From Paenirhodobacter populi (GTDB lineage: Bacteria; Pseudomonadota; Alphaproteobacteria; Rhodobacterales; Rhodobacteraceae), in NCBI RefSeq assembly GCF_004022215.1, contig NZ_SAUZ01000002.1, forward strand, positions 186,001 through 250,000: a stretch of DNA of 64,000 nt, written 5' to 3'. This document shows positions 1-9,007 of this stretch, one piece after another. Every line of letters starts with the position of its first letter. Position 1 is the first letter of the stretch. The notes under the pieces were generated by a model. That model saw only the letters and a list, made by a program, of their open reading frames with translations. It was not told the origin of the DNA and did not search any database. Made by a program: the position numbers and the translations under genes.

Positions 1-1
1 C

Positions 2-1126
2 GCGCCTGCCGAACAGGCGCTGACCAACTGGGCGCGGGCGAGCCGCTATGCCGGTTCGGGCGACCGGGCGGCGGTGCGCGATCACGTCTTCGACGCGCTG
101 CGCTGCCGGGGCAGCTTCGCCCTGTTGGGCGGGGGCGAGAGCGGCCGGAACCTGATCCTCGGGCTATTGCGGGTGCAGGGGGCGGACGCCGCGACGCTGT
201 TCACCGGCGAAGGCCATGCGCCCGCGCCCCTGACGGCGGAGGAGGCTGCGCTGCTGGCCGCGCCGCTGCCGGAGGCCGGCGCGCTTGCCCTGCACGACTG
301 GCCAGACTGGCTGCGGCCACAACTCGCGGCGGATCTGGGTGCGGATTTCGCGGCGGTGAGCCTTGCGATGCGGGGCCGCGCGCCGGTCTTCCTGCGGGTC
401 AACACGGCGCGGACCGACCGGGCGGGGGCGCAGGCCGCCCTTGCCGCCGAGGGGATCGACAGCCTGCCGCATCCGCTGGCCGAAACCGCGCTGCGGGTGA
501 TCTCGGGCGCGCGCAAGGTGCAATCCTGCGCGGCCTATCGCGACGGGCTGGTGGAATTGCAGGATGCGGCGTCTCAGGCGGCGGTGGCCACCGCCGCGCC
601 CGAGGGTCGTGCGCGCGTCCTGGACTACTGCGCGGGCGGAGGCGGCAAGGCGCTGGCGCTGGCCGCGCGGGCGCCGGACGCGCGGATCGTGGCGCATGAC
701 ATCGACCCGGGGCGGATGCGCGACATCCCGGCCCGGGCGAAGCGCGCGGGGGCACGGCTCGCGCTGGCACCGCCGGGCGGCGTTTCGGGGATGTTCGATC
801 TGGTCATGGTGGATGCGCCCTGTTCGGGGTCCGGCACATGGCGGCGCACGCCCGATGCGAAATGGCGGCTGACGCCCGAGGCGCTGGCGCGGCTTGCGGG
901 TCTTCAGCAGGAGATCCTTGCCGCCGCCGCGCGGCATGTGGCTCCGGGCGGGGCGCTGCTGTATATGACCTGCTCGTTGCTGGACTGCGAGAACGGCGCG
1001 CAGATCCGCCGTTTTGCCGAACAGGGCATCTTCGGGATCGTGGCGGAGCATCGCTTTCTGCCGCTCGGCCCCGCGGAGGAGGCGGCCGATGGCTTCTACG
1101 CCGCGCAGTTGCATCGCCTGAGATGA
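2..1126 (+). CDS. RsmB/NOP-family RNA (cytosine-5) methyltransferase, 5' end outside window
   Basis: SAM-dependent class I methyltransferase that probably makes m5C in 16S rRNA. The reading frame is open from base 2 with typical family N-terminal sequence (AEQALTNWARASRYAGSGDR), so the true start lies left of the window and the GTG at 74 is internal. The SAM-binding region (DYCAGGGGKALALAA) and both family cysteine motifs, DAPCSGSGTWRR (motif IV) and YMTCSLLDCENG (motif VI), are present. It is followed by a 116-base gap holding a CtrA box and then cckA. The family assignment is firm; which rRNA base is modified cannot be told. Confidence 0.82.
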   Translation, partial: APAEQALTNWARASRYAGSGDRAAVRDHVFDALRCRGSFALLGGGESGRNLILGLLRVQGADAATLFTGEGHAPAPLTAEEAALLAAPLPEAGALALHDWPDWLRPQLAADLGADFAAVSLAMRGRAPVFLRVNTARTDRAGAQAALAAEGIDSLPHPLAETALRVISGARKVQSCAAYRDGLVELQDAASQAAVATAAPEGRARVLDYCAGGGGKALALAARAPDARIVAHDIDPGRMRDIPARAKRAGARLALAPPGGVSGMFDLVMVDAPCSGSGTWRRTPDAKWRLTPEALARLAGLQQEILAAAARHVAPGGALLYMTCSLLDCENGAQIRRFAEQGIFGIVAEHRFLPLGPAEEAADGFYAAQLHRLR

Positions 1127-1129
1127 CTG

Positions 1130-1145
1130 TTAATTCTTCGTTAAC
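1130..1145 (+). promoter_or_regulatory. CtrA-binding site upstream of cckA
   Basis: TTAATTCTTCGTTAAC matches the full CtrA consensus TTAA-N7-TTAAC with exact spacing. It lies just after the methyltransferase stop and about 97 bases before the cckA start, where it could control the cckA promoter. CtrA is the response regulator activated through the CckA-ChpT relay, so this would be feedback. The match is direct; binding is inferred. Confidence 0.7.
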
Positions 1146-1242
1146 CAGGCGGCATTAGACAGGTCCGAAAGAGCGGGCCGTCGCCCTTGTCCTTCGGATA
1201 CAGGCGGCGGGATCCGGACGGGATCTGTGGGGCGGGTGACAG

Positions 1243-3534
1243 GTGAAGGAGGCGAACACGCTTCAGCTCGGGGCGCGGCGGCGGACGGGGAATGGCGGCC
1301 CGCTGCGCGAGGCGTGGCTGCTTGGTTTGGGTATCGCGACGGGGATCGTGGGCGGCGTGCTGCCGCATCCCGTCATCTCGACGCTGCTTCTGACCATCGC
1401 CGGCAGCCTGCTGGTACTGGTGGTGGGCATGGTTCTGGTGCGGCAGGCACGGCGCCTGCGCGGGCTGTGGCTGCGCTACCGGCTGGGTCGTGTTCTGGGG
1501 GCGGATGGCGCGCGCTGCCTTGCGGCGGATGGGGACGGGGCCATCCTGTACCGGAATGCCGCCGCGGCCTCATCGGCGGCCACCGTCTCTGCCGCGCTGC
1601 TCGACCGTTTCGCCCATCCGGATCCGTTGCTCGCACGGCTGCAATCGCGCGCACGGCAACGCGGCGCGGCGCATGAGGATGTGGTGACGGGGCAGGGGCG
1701 GACCCGCGTTTCCGTGCATGTGATCGGCCGGAAGACCTATCTGTGGCGGATCGAGGATGTCGCCGATACCGGCGCGGATGACACCGGCGCGCTGCCGCAG
1801 CTGGTGCTGTCGCGCTCGGGCGTCGTGCTGTCGGTCAATGAGGCGCTGCGCGCCCTGATCGGGGCGGAGCGGAACGATCTGGAACGGATCGTCACCGATC
1901 TGCCGCTGCGCCCCGGGGAGGAGCACGAACTCCAGACGCTCTCCGGCCTGCTGCGCTGTTTCGTGGCGGAGGTCGAGGCCACCAGCGGCGGCAACCGCCG
2001 GATCATCTTCCTGCCGGTCGCGGCGGGCAAGGTGGAAAGCCATGACCCGACCGCCTTCGAGACATTGCCGATCGCCATGCTCCGGCTGACGGCGGGGGGC
2101 TGCGTGATCGCCGCCAATCAGGCGGCCCGCGCCCTGATGGGCGAGGTGGAGATCGGTCGGGGCCTCGGCGATCTGTTCGAGGGGCTGGGCCGTCCCGTGG
2201 CCGACTGGGTGGCCGATGCCCGCGCCGGACGCGCCGAGCGCCGGCCCGAGGTGATGCGCCTGCGCGGCCATCCCTCGGAACTGTTCCTGCAGGTCATGCT
2301 CAGCCGCGTGGTGGTCGAGGGGCGCTCTGGCTTCATCGCCGTGCTGACCGACGCGACGCAGCTGAAAACGCTTGAGGCGCAATTCGTGCAGGCGCAGAAG
2401 ATGCAGGCGATCGGGCAGCTTGCGGGCGGTGTCGCGCATGATTTCAACAATCTGCTGACGGCCATCTCGGGGCATTGCGACCTGCTGATGCTGCGCCATC
2501 ACCGGGCCGATCCGGATTATGCCGATCTGGACCAGATCAGCCAGAACGTGAACCGGGCGGCGGCGCTGGTGCGGCAGTTGCTGGCCTTCTCGCGCAAGCA
2601 GACGATGAACCCCGAGGTGCTCGACCTGCGCGACACGCTTTCGGAACTGACGCATCTGCTGAACCGGCTGGTGGGCGAGCGGGTGGCGCTGACGCTGCTG
2701 CACGATCCGGAACTCCGGCCGATCCGGGCCGACAAGCGGCAGCTTGAACAGGTGATCATGAACCTCGTGGTCAATGCGCGCGACGCGATGCCCGCGGGCG
2801 GCGAGATCCGGATCGAGACCGACAACCTGACGCTGCGCGATGAGCTTGGCCGCGACCATGTGACGATCCCGCATGGCGATTACGTTCAGGTGCGGGTGAT
2901 CGATCAGGGCTCCGGCATCACGCCGGAGGTGATGGGCAAGATCTTCGAGCCCTTCTTCACCACCAAGCGCGCCGGGGACGGGACGGGGCTCGGCCTTTCG
3001 ACGGTCTACGGGATCGTCAAGCAGACCGGCGGCTATATCTTCTGCGACAGCACGCCCGGCGCGGGGACGACCTTCACCATCCTGCTGCCGACCTATGACC
3101 GCATCGAGGAGGCGCCACCGCCGGCCCCCGCGCCCCCGAAGGCGCCTGCGGCGGAACAATCCGACGCCTCGGCGACGATCCTGCTGGTGGAGGATGAAGC
3201 GCCGGTCCGGGCTTTCGCGACGCGGGCGCTGAAGCTGCGGGGCTATGTGGTGTTCGAGGCGGAAAGCGGCGAAGAGGCGCTGAGAATCCTCGAGGACGAG
3301 GCGCTGATGGTCGATGTCTTCGTCTCCGATGTGATCATGCCGGGGATGGACGGGCCGTGCTGGGTCGCCAAGGCGATGGAGAAGCGCCCCGGAACGGCCG
3401 TGGTCTTCATGTCCGGCTATGCCGAGGACGCCTTCCGCGACGGGTTGCCGCGGTTTCCGAACTCGTCCTTCCTGCCCAAGCCGTTCTCGCTCAGCGATCT
3501 GGTGGCGACGGTGCAGGAACGGATTGCGCGGTAA
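1243..3534 (+). CDS. cckA: Hybrid sensor histidine kinase CckA
   Basis: Membrane-bound hybrid kinase/phosphatase at the head of the CckA-ChpT-CtrA relay. Two hydrophobic segments lie near residues 25-65, PAS-like sensor regions follow, then an HisKA H-box (GGVAHDFNNLLTAISGH, phospho-acceptor His about 399), an HATPase_c domain with GTGLGLSTVYGIV, and a C-terminal receiver domain with acidic pair in LLVEDE, phospho-acceptor Asp about 696 (VSDVIMPGMDG) and Lys in LPKPF. The order and 763-residue length fit CckA of alphaproteobacteria. The start is GTG at 1243; no better start is visible. An exact CtrA box lies upstream. In Rhodobacteraceae this pathway controls motility and gene-transfer-agent functions rather than viability. 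Confidence 0.92.
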   Translation: MKEANTLQLGARRRTGNGGPLREAWLLGLGIATGIVGGVLPHPVISTLLLTIAGSLLVLVVGMVLVRQARRLRGLWLRYRLGRVLGADGARCLAADGDGAILYRNAAAASSAATVSAALLDRFAHPDPLLARLQSRARQRGAAHEDVVTGQGRTRVSVHVIGRKTYLWRIEDVADTGADDTGALPQLVLSRSGVVLSVNEALRALIGAERNDLERIVTDLPLRPGEEHELQTLSGLLRCFVAEVEATSGGNRRIIFLPVAAGKVESHDPTAFETLPIAMLRLTAGGCVIAANQAARALMGEVEIGRGLGDLFEGLGRPVADWVADARAGRAERRPEVMRLRGHPSELFLQVMLSRVVVEGRSGFIAVLTDATQLKTLEAQFVQAQKMQAIGQLAGGVAHDFNNLLTAISGHCDLLMLRHHRADPDYADLDQISQNVNRAAALVRQLLAFSRKQTMNPEVLDLRDTLSELTHLLNRLVGERVALTLLHDPELRPIRADKRQLEQVIMNLVVNARDAMPAGGEIRIETDNLTLRDELGRDHVTIPHGDYVQVRVIDQGSGITPEVMGKIFEPFFTTKRAGDGTGLGLSTVYGIVKQTGGYIFCDSTPGAGTTFTILLPTYDRIEEAPPPAPAPPKAPAAEQSDASATILLVEDEAPVRAFATRALKLRGYVVFEAESGEEALRILEDEALMVDVFVSDVIMPGMDGPCWVAKAMEKRPGTAVVFMSGYAEDAFRDGLPRFPNSSFLPKPFSLSDLVATVQERIAR

Positions 3535-3588
3535 CGCCGTAAACTTTTCCTTAACCGTGATCGCGCAGCATCTTCCGGTGGAAATAGA

Positions 3589-3637
3589 TTGAATTGTTCC
3601 TGAAAAGTTCTCATATTGGCGAGAACGAGTGGTGAAC
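3589..3637 (+). promoter_or_regulatory. recA promoter with two opposed LexA boxes
   Basis: A -35 TTGAAT (3589-3594) and a -10 CATATT (3612-3617) are separated by 17 bases. GTTCCTGAAAAGTTC at 3596-3610 matches the alphaproteobacterial LexA box GTTC-N7-GTTC and fills the spacer. A second box in the opposite orientation, GAACGAGTGGTGAAC, lies at 3623-3637, just after the expected start of transcription. The two make a larger inverted repeat (GTTCTC...GAGAAC). LexA repression and SOS induction of recA follow from known alphaproteobacterial biology. Confidence 0.8.
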
Positions 3638-3696
3638 ACCCGCGTTGGGCCCCGCGATTGCCGTGGGCGACGCGCTATGGGATAAGGAAGCGTCAG

Positions 3697-4773
3697 ATGG
3701 CAGTAACGGCAGGCCTTTTCGAGATGAACGACAAACGCAACGCGGACAAGCAGAAGGCGCTGGATTCGGCTCTCGCGCAGATCGAACGGCAGTTCGGCAA
3801 GGGCGCGATCATGAAGCTCGGCGGCGACAATCCGGCGGCCGAGATCGAATCGACCTCGACCGGATCGCTTGGCCTCGACATCGCGCTTGGCATCGGCGGG
3901 CTGCCCAAGGGGCGGATCATCGAGATCTACGGGCCGGAAAGCTCGGGGAAAACCACGCTGACGCTGCATTGCATCGCCGAGGAACAGAAGAAGGGCGGGG
4001 TCTGCGCCTTTGTCGACGCGGAACATGCGCTCGACCCGCTTTACGCTAAGAAGCTCGGGGTGAACCTCGACGATCTGCTGATCTCGCAGCCCGACACCGG
4101 GGAACAGGCGCTGGAAATCGTCGATACGCTGGTGCGGTCCGGCGCGGTCAGCATGGTGGTGGTCGATTCGGTCGCCGCGCTGACGCCGAAGGCGGAAATC
4201 GAGGGCGACATGGGCGATGCCACCGTCGGCGCGCAGGCGCGGCTGATGAGCCAGGCGATGCGCAAGCTGACCGCCTCGATCGGCAAGTCGAACTGCATGG
4301 TGATCTTCATCAACCAGATCCGCATGAAGATCGGCGTGATGTTCGGCAACCCGGAAACCACCTCGGGCGGCAATGCGCTGAAATTCTACGCCTCGGTCCG
4401 GCTCGACATCCGCCGCACCGGCGCGATCAAGGACCGCGACGAGGTGGTGGGCAACTCGACCCGCGTCAAGGTGGTCAAGAACAAGGTGGCGCCGCCGTTC
4501 CGTCAGGTCGAGTTCGACATCATGTATGGCGAGGGGATTTCCAAGGTCGGCGAGCTGATCGACCTTGGCGTCAAGGCCGGCGTAGTGGAGAAATCCGGTG
4601 CCTGGTATTCCTACGGCGACGAGCGCATCGGCCAGGGCCGCGAGAACGCCAAGCAGTTCCTGCGCACCAACCCCGACATCGCCTATGAGATCGAGGACAA
4701 GATCCGCGCGAGCCACGGGCTCGACTTCGGCCTCCAGGGCGGCGAGGGCGACGACGCCGTCACCGAGGAGTGA
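3697..4773 (+). CDS. recA: Recombinase RecA
   Basis: ATP-dependent strand-exchange protein for homologous recombination and co-protease for LexA. Walker A GPESSGKT at residues 79-86; the loop-1/loop-2 DNA-binding regions and [21 protein letters not shown] are intact; 358 residues is a normal length. The ATG at 3697 is chosen because AGGAAG precedes it at good distance and [15 protein letters not shown] matches rhodobacterial RecA N-termini; an in-frame ATG at 3616 would lie inside the operator region. Expression should be SOS-regulated. A strong intrinsic terminator follows directly. recA next to alaS is a common alphaproteobacterial order. Confidence 0.97.
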   Translation: MAVTAGLFEMNDKRNADKQKALDSALAQIERQFGKGAIMKLGGDNPAAEIESTSTGSLGLDIALGIGGLPKGRIIEIYGPESSGKTTLTLHCIAEEQKKGGVCAFVDAEHALDPLYAKKLGVNLDDLLISQPDTGEQALEIVDTLVRSGAVSMVVVDSVAALTPKAEIEGDMGDATVGAQARLMSQAMRKLTASIGKSNCMVIFINQIRMKIGVMFGNPETTSGGNALKFYASVRLDIRRTGAIKDRDEVVGNSTRVKVVKNKVAPPFRQVEFDIMYGEGISKVGELIDLGVKAGVVEKSGAWYSYGDERIGQGRENAKQFLRTNPDIAYEIEDKIRASHGLDFGLQGGEGDDAVTEE

Positions 4774-4781
4774 GCAAAACC

Positions 4782-4809
4782 AAGGCCGGGCCTTCGCGCC
4801 CGGCCTTTT
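4782..4809 (+). terminator. Rho-independent terminator of recA
   Basis: A 10-bp stem AAGGCCGGGC / GCCCGGCCTT with a short loop is followed by TTTTG, 9 bases after the recA stop codon. It separates recA from alaS. Confidence 0.9.
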
Positions 4810-4871
4810 GCTTTCTGGACAGGCGCGGGCGTGGGCGCTAAACGGGTTCAAACTTCCGGAAGGCCACAGAC

Positions 4872-7526
4872 ATGCCCAGCCTTAACGATATCCGCTCGAC
4901 GTTCCTGAGCTATTTTGAACGACACGGCCACCGCGTGGTGCCCAGCTCGCCGCTCGTGCCGCGCAACGACCCGACGCTGATGTTCACCAATGCCGGGATG
5001 GTGCAGTTCAAGAACTGCTTCACCGGCGTCGAGAAGCGCGATTACGTCCGCGCCACCACCGCGCAGAAATGCGTCCGCGCGGGTGGCAAGCACAATGACC
5101 TCGATAATGTGGGCTATACGGCGCGCCACCACACCTTCTTTGAAATGCTGGGGAATTTCTCCTTCGGCGATTATTTCAAGGAAGGCGCGATCACCTTTGC
5201 CTGGGAATTGCTGACGAAGGATTTCGACATTCCGAAGGATCGTCTGCTGGTCACCGTCTATCACACGGATGACGAGGCGGCGGCCCTGTGGAAGAAGATC
5301 GCCGGTCTGCCCGATGACCGGATCATCCGCATCCCGACCAAGGACAACTTCTGGCAGATGGGGCCGACCGGCCCCTGTGGCCCCTGCACGGAAATCTTCT
5401 ACGACCACGGCGACAAGATCTGGGGCGGCCCGCCCGGCTCGGCCGAGGAAGACGGCGACCGTTTCATCGAGATCTGGAACAACGTCTTCATGCAGAACGA
5501 GCAGTTCGAGGACGGCTCGATGCGCACGCTCGACATGCAGTCGATCGACACGGGCATGGGGCTCGAACGGATCGGCGCGCTGCTGCAGGGCAAGACGGAC
5601 AACTACGACACCGATCTGATGCGCTATCTGATCGAGGCCTCGGCGAACGCCACCAGCACCGATCCGGACGGCCCGGGCAAGGTGCATCACCGCGTCATCG
5701 CCGACCATCTGCGGTCGACCTCCTTCCTGATCGCCGACGGGGTGATGCCCTCGAACGACGGGCGCGGCTATGTGCTGCGCCGCATCCTGCGCCGCGCCGC
5801 GCGCCATGCGCATATGCTGGGCGCCAAGGATCCGGTGATGTATCGTCTGGTTCCGGCGCTGATCCGGCAGATGGGCGCGGCCTATCCGGAACTCGTCCGC
5901 GCCGAGGCACTGATCGAGGAGACGCTGAAGCTCGAAGAGGCGAAGTTCGGCCAGACGCTGGACCGCGGGCTGAAGCTTCTGGACGACGAACTGGCGAAGC
6001 TGCCCGAAGGGGCGGAACTGCCGGGCGAGGCGGCCTTCAAGCTCTATGACACCTATGGCTTCCCGCTCGATCTCACGCAGGATGCGCTGCGCGAGAAGGG
6101 CCGCACCGTCGACACCAACGGCTTCGACGCCGCGATGGCCGAGCAGAAGGCCAAGGCGCGGGCCAGCTGGGCCGGGTCGGGCGAGACGAAGGATGCGAAA
6201 ATCTGGTTCGAGATCGCGGCTGACAAGGGCGTGACCGAATTCCTCGGCTATGACACCGAGGCGGCGGAGGGCCAGATCCTTGCGCTGGTCGAGGATGGCA
6301 AGCCCGTCAAGACCGCCAAGGGCAAGGTGCAGATCGTTGTCAATCAGACGCCGTTCTATGCGGAATCGGGCGGTCAGGTCGGCGATGCGGGCATCATCCG
6401 CACCGAGACCGGCGAGGCGCATGTGACCGACACGCGCAAGGTCGCGGGCGTGTTCATCCATGTCGCCGAGGTGACGATGGGCGAGATCAGCCAAGGCCAG
6501 GGCGCGCAGCTCGAGGTCGACCACAAGCGGCGTTCGGCGATCCGGGCGAACCACTCGGCCACCCACCTGCTGAACGAGGCTTTGCGTCGCGCCCTTGGCG
6601 ATCACGTAGCACAGAAGGGCTCGCTGAACGCCGAGGACCGGTTGCGCTTCGACTTCAGCCATTCCAAGGCGATGACGCCCGAGGAAGTCACCCGGGTCGA
6701 GCATGAGGTGAACGATTTCATCCGCCAGAACACCCCGGTGACGACCCGCATCATGGCGCCCGACGATGCCCGCGCGCTTGGCGCGCAGGCCCTGTTCGGG
6801 GAGAAATATGGCGATGAGGTGCGCGTCGTCTCGATGGGCGAACTGCCGGGCTCGGGCAAGGGCACCGACGGCAAGACCTATTCGATCGAGCTGTGCGGCG
6901 GCACGCATGTGAACCGCACGGGCGACATCGGGGCCTTCGTGGCGCTTGGTGACAGCGCCTCGTCGGCCGGCGTGCGCCGGTTCGAGGCGCTGACCGGGCA
7001 GGCGGCGCTCGATTACCTCAAGGCGCAGGACGAGAAGCTGCACGAGGTCGCGGCGGTGCTGAAGACCTCGCCGGGCGAGGTGGTGGACCGCGTCCATGTG
7101 CTGGCCGAGGAACGCCGCCATCTGACGAACGAAGTGGCGCAACTGCGCCGCGAGCTGGCCATGGCGGGCGGTGCCTCGGGCACGCCGGAGGCCGAGGAGA
7201 TCAACGGGATCAAATTCCTTGGTCAGGTCGTGTCGGGGGTGACGGGCAAGGATCTGCCGCCGCTCGTCGATGCGCTGAAAGAGCGGATCGGGTCCGGCGC
7301 GGTGGTGGTCGTGGCCGATACCGGCGACAAGGCGGCTGTGGCGGCGGGTGTCACCGGCGATCTGACGGCGCGGGTTTCTGCGGTCGATCTGGTCAAGGCG
7401 GCGGCGGTCGTTCTGGGCGGCAAGGGCGGCGGCGGCCGTCCGGACATGGCGCAGGCGGGCGGCTCGGATCCGTCGAAGGCCGAAGAGGCCGTGGCGGCGG
7501 TGCGCGCCGTGATCGCGGGGGTGTAA
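4872..7526 (+). CDS. alaS: Alanine--tRNA ligase
   Basis: Charges tRNA-Ala in the cytoplasm. At 884 residues it is full length. The class II catalytic domain is N-terminal (motif 2 region with [17 protein letters not shown]), the editing domain carries HSATHLL and the zinc-site [13 protein letters not shown], and the C-Ala domain ends with the Gly-rich [16 protein letters not shown]. It starts at ATG 4872 with GGAAGG 9 bases upstream. The next gene begins one base after its stop codon, so the DUF1330 gene is probably cotranscribed. A binding site for an autogenous loop was not apparent. Confidence 0.97.
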   Translation: MPSLNDIRSTFLSYFERHGHRVVPSSPLVPRNDPTLMFTNAGMVQFKNCFTGVEKRDYVRATTAQKCVRAGGKHNDLDNVGYTARHHTFFEMLGNFSFGDYFKEGAITFAWELLTKDFDIPKDRLLVTVYHTDDEAAALWKKIAGLPDDRIIRIPTKDNFWQMGPTGPCGPCTEIFYDHGDKIWGGPPGSAEEDGDRFIEIWNNVFMQNEQFEDGSMRTLDMQSIDTGMGLERIGALLQGKTDNYDTDLMRYLIEASANATSTDPDGPGKVHHRVIADHLRSTSFLIADGVMPSNDGRGYVLRRILRRAARHAHMLGAKDPVMYRLVPALIRQMGAAYPELVRAEALIEETLKLEEAKFGQTLDRGLKLLDDELAKLPEGAELPGEAAFKLYDTYGFPLDLTQDALREKGRTVDTNGFDAAMAEQKAKARASWAGSGETKDAKIWFEIAADKGVTEFLGYDTEAAEGQILALVEDGKPVKTAKGKVQIVVNQTPFYAESGGQVGDAGIIRTETGEAHVTDTRKVAGVFIHVAEVTMGEISQGQGAQLEVDHKRRSAIRANHSATHLLNEALRRALGDHVAQKGSLNAEDRLRFDFSHSKAMTPEEVTRVEHEVNDFIRQNTPVTTRIMAPDDARALGAQALFGEKYGDEVRVVSMGELPGSGKGTDGKTYSIELCGGTHVNRTGDIGAFVALGDSASSAGVRRFEALTGQAALDYLKAQDEKLHEVAAVLKTSPGEVVDRVHVLAEERRHLTNEVAQLRRELAMAGGASGTPEAEEINGIKFLGQVVSGVTGKDLPPLVDALKERIGSGAVVVVADTGDKAAVAAGVTGDLTARVSAVDLVKAAAVVLGGKGGGGRPDMAQAGGSDPSKAEEAVAAVRAVIAGV

Positions 7527-7527
7527 G

Positions 7528-7818
7528 ATGCCGGGAGCCTATTGGATCGCGCATATCACCGTCACCGACCCGGAGGCGCATGGCGCCTATGCCAAGGCGG
7601 CGGGGCCGGCCTTCGACAAGTTCGGCGGCAGGATCCTCGCCCGCGGCACGCGCTACGTGACGCTTGAGGGCCGGGAACGCGGGCGCCATGTGGTGATCTG
7701 GTTCCCGAGCGTGGAGCAGGCGGAAGCCTGCTACCACAGCCCGGAATATCAGGCCGCGTTGGCGCTGACCAATGGCACGTCGGAGCGGGATCTGGTGGTC
7801 GTCGAGGCGGCGGACTAG
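7528..7818 (+). CDS. DUF1330 domain protein
   Basis: A 96-residue single-domain protein of the DUF1330 family (ferredoxin-like, dimeric alpha-beta barrel fold). Typical features are the N-terminal YWIAHITVTDPEAHGAYAKA, a central FGGRILARG and VIWFPSVEQAEACYHSPEYQ. No enzymatic role is established for the family. It follows alaS with one base between them, so it is translated from the same message; such pairing need not mean a link in function. Confidence 0.85.
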   Translation: MPGAYWIAHITVTDPEAHGAYAKAAGPAFDKFGGRILARGTRYVTLEGRERGRHVVIWFPSVEQAEACYHSPEYQAALALTNGTSERDLVVVEAAD

Positions 7819-7858
7819 GCGCATCCTCGTATCGGTTTCGCATGCTGCGGGCGGAGCA

Positions 7859-7927
7859 GGGGGCGCTGCCCCCTCTTTGCGCTAGAGCGCAAATTCACCC
7901 CCGGGATATTTGTGGAAGAATGAAGGC
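7859..7927 (+). repeat. Structured intergenic element, copy 1
   Basis: Palindrome GGGGGCGCTGCCCCC at 7859-7873, then a second hairpin TTTGCGC-taga-GCGCAAA, then the conserved box CACCCCCGGGATATTT with a GGAAGAATGAAGG tail. It fills most of the informative part of the 302-base gap between the DUF1330 gene and the amidotransferase gene. Other copies in the window share the first and third parts and keep pairing, though not sequence, in the second. Outside the element the gap shows nothing clear. Confidence 0.85.
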
Positions 7928-8120
7928 AGGGGGTGTTTCGGGCGTGAGGCGCGCGGGACAGGGCCGGCGGGGAATGGTCCTCCCTGATCTTCGGGGAACA
8001 GGGCGCTGATTTTCGGCGATGATCATGCCATGTGCGGCGTCATCGCACGTTTACAAATGGTCCGGTTCGGCTATCTTTTGCCGCGGCGCAGAAAGCCGGA
8101 CGGGCGAACAGAGGCAGGGC

Positions 8121-8915
8121 ATGTGTCGTTGGGCGGCCTATATCGGGCAACCGATCTTTCTTGAAGACATCATCAGCCGGCCCGGCCATTCGCTGATCCG
8201 GCAAAGCCAGTGCGCGACGCAATGCCATACGGCGATCAATGCCGATGGCTTCGGGATCGCGTGGTATGGCGAAAAGCCGGAACCGGGGCTCTATCGCGAC
8301 GCGATGCCCGCCTGGTCGGATCAGAACCTGAAATCGCTGACGGCGACGGTGAAATCGCGGCTGTTCCTTGCGCATGTGCGGGCCTCGACCGGGACGGCGA
8401 GTTCGCGCAACAACTGCCATCCGTTCACCCATGGCCGCTGGTCCTTCATGCACAATGGCCAGATCGGCGGCTATGACGCCTTTCGCCGTGCGGCGGAGAT
8501 GATGATTCCCGACGATCTCTACCCGTTCCGGCGCGGTGCGACGGACAGCGAGGCGCTGTTCCTTGTCGCGATTTCCGAGGGGCTGGAGCAGGATCCGAAA
8601 GGCGCGCTCGAACGGGCGACGGCGCGGTTCGAGGCGCTCGCGCGGGCGCGCGGCCATGCGCCCTATCTGCGGCTGACGGCGGCGCTGGCGGATGGCGAGA
8701 GGCTGTATGCGGTGCGCTATTCCTCGGACGATCAGGCGCCGACGCTGTATCATCGCTGGTCGGACAGCCGTATGGGGCAGGCGGTGGTCTCGGAACCGCT
8801 GGAAGAGGGCGAGCACGACTGGAGCGAGATCCCGCAGGGTGCCTTTTGCACCTTCGAGGGCCGGGACGTGCGGATCGAGCCGTTCCGCCCCGTCGCCTGT
8901 TCCATTGCGGCCTGA
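8121..8915 (+). CDS. Class II glutamine amidotransferase (YafJ/EgtC-like)
   Basis: N-terminal-nucleophile amidohydrolase: after Met removal Cys2 (MCRWAAYIGQPIFLE) is the catalytic residue, which fixes the start at ATG 8121, preceded by GAGGCAGGG. GFGIAWYG, HVRASTGT and NCHPFTHGRWSFMHNGQIGG are the expected glutamine-site motifs. At 264 residues it has only the amidotransferase domain, as in the YafJ group; no partner synthase lies nearby. The substrate is unknown. Genes of this group are often near ergothioneine or gamma-glutamyl metabolism, but nothing here supports that link. Confidence 0.85.
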   Translation: MCRWAAYIGQPIFLEDIISRPGHSLIRQSQCATQCHTAINADGFGIAWYGEKPEPGLYRDAMPAWSDQNLKSLTATVKSRLFLAHVRASTGTASSRNNCHPFTHGRWSFMHNGQIGGYDAFRRAAEMMIPDDLYPFRRGATDSEALFLVAISEGLEQDPKGALERATARFEALARARGHAPYLRLTAALADGERLYAVRYSSDDQAPTLYHRWSDSRMGQAVVSEPLEEGEHDWSEIPQGAFCTFEGRDVRIEPFRPVACSIAA

Positions 8916-8927
8916 CGCTTGAAACGC

Positions 8928-8956
8928 TTGTGCGGCGGAGCCGGGCAGGCTAGAAG
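8928..8956 (+). promoter_or_regulatory. Predicted promoter of the cysS leader
   Basis: TTGTGC (8928-8933), a 17-base spacer and TAGAAG (8951-8956) form a sigma70-like promoter. The A of the leader ATG at 8963 lies 7 bases after the -10 element, so the transcript probably starts at or next to the start codon. Confidence 0.5.
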
Positions 8957-8962
8957 AGCGGC

Positions 8963-9007
8963 ATGAAGATCCGTGCCATCACCACCTGCATCATTATCAT
9001 CCGCTGA
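8963..9007 (+). CDS. Candidate Ile-rich leader peptide upstream of cysS-cimA
   Basis: A 14-codon [17 protein letters not shown], with five Ile (four of them consecutive), two Thr and one Cys codon, ends 75 bases before cysS. The promoter spacing suggests leaderless translation, as is known for trpL-type leaders in alphaproteobacteria. The downstream bases CGCGGGC (9016-9022) can pair with GCCCGCG (9056-9062) just before the cysS ribosome-binding site. No U-tract follows, so control would more likely act on translation or Rho than through an intrinsic terminator. cimA, an isoleucine-pathway gene, lies after cysS, which fits Ile sensing. The function is inferred. Confidence 0.45.
   Translation: MKIRAITTCIIIIR

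Noticed and set aside
1570-4851. Open frame of over 1000 codons on the minus strand across cckA and recA
   Set aside because: It is an antisense frame of two certain genes, rich in Arg, His and Asp as is typical for shadows of GC-rich coding DNA, with no family motif.
7859-7873. GGGGGCGCTGCCCCC palindromes as ordinary rho-independent terminators
   Set aside because: They lack an adjacent T-run, occur in both orientations relative to the genes, and come with the second hairpin and conserved box.
8977-9003. His-rich frame (HHHLHHYHP) over the cysS leader, resembling a his-operon leader
   Set aside because: It has no start codon in frame upstream and runs on into the cysS frame without a stop, while the ATG frame is closed and has a promoter at the right distance.
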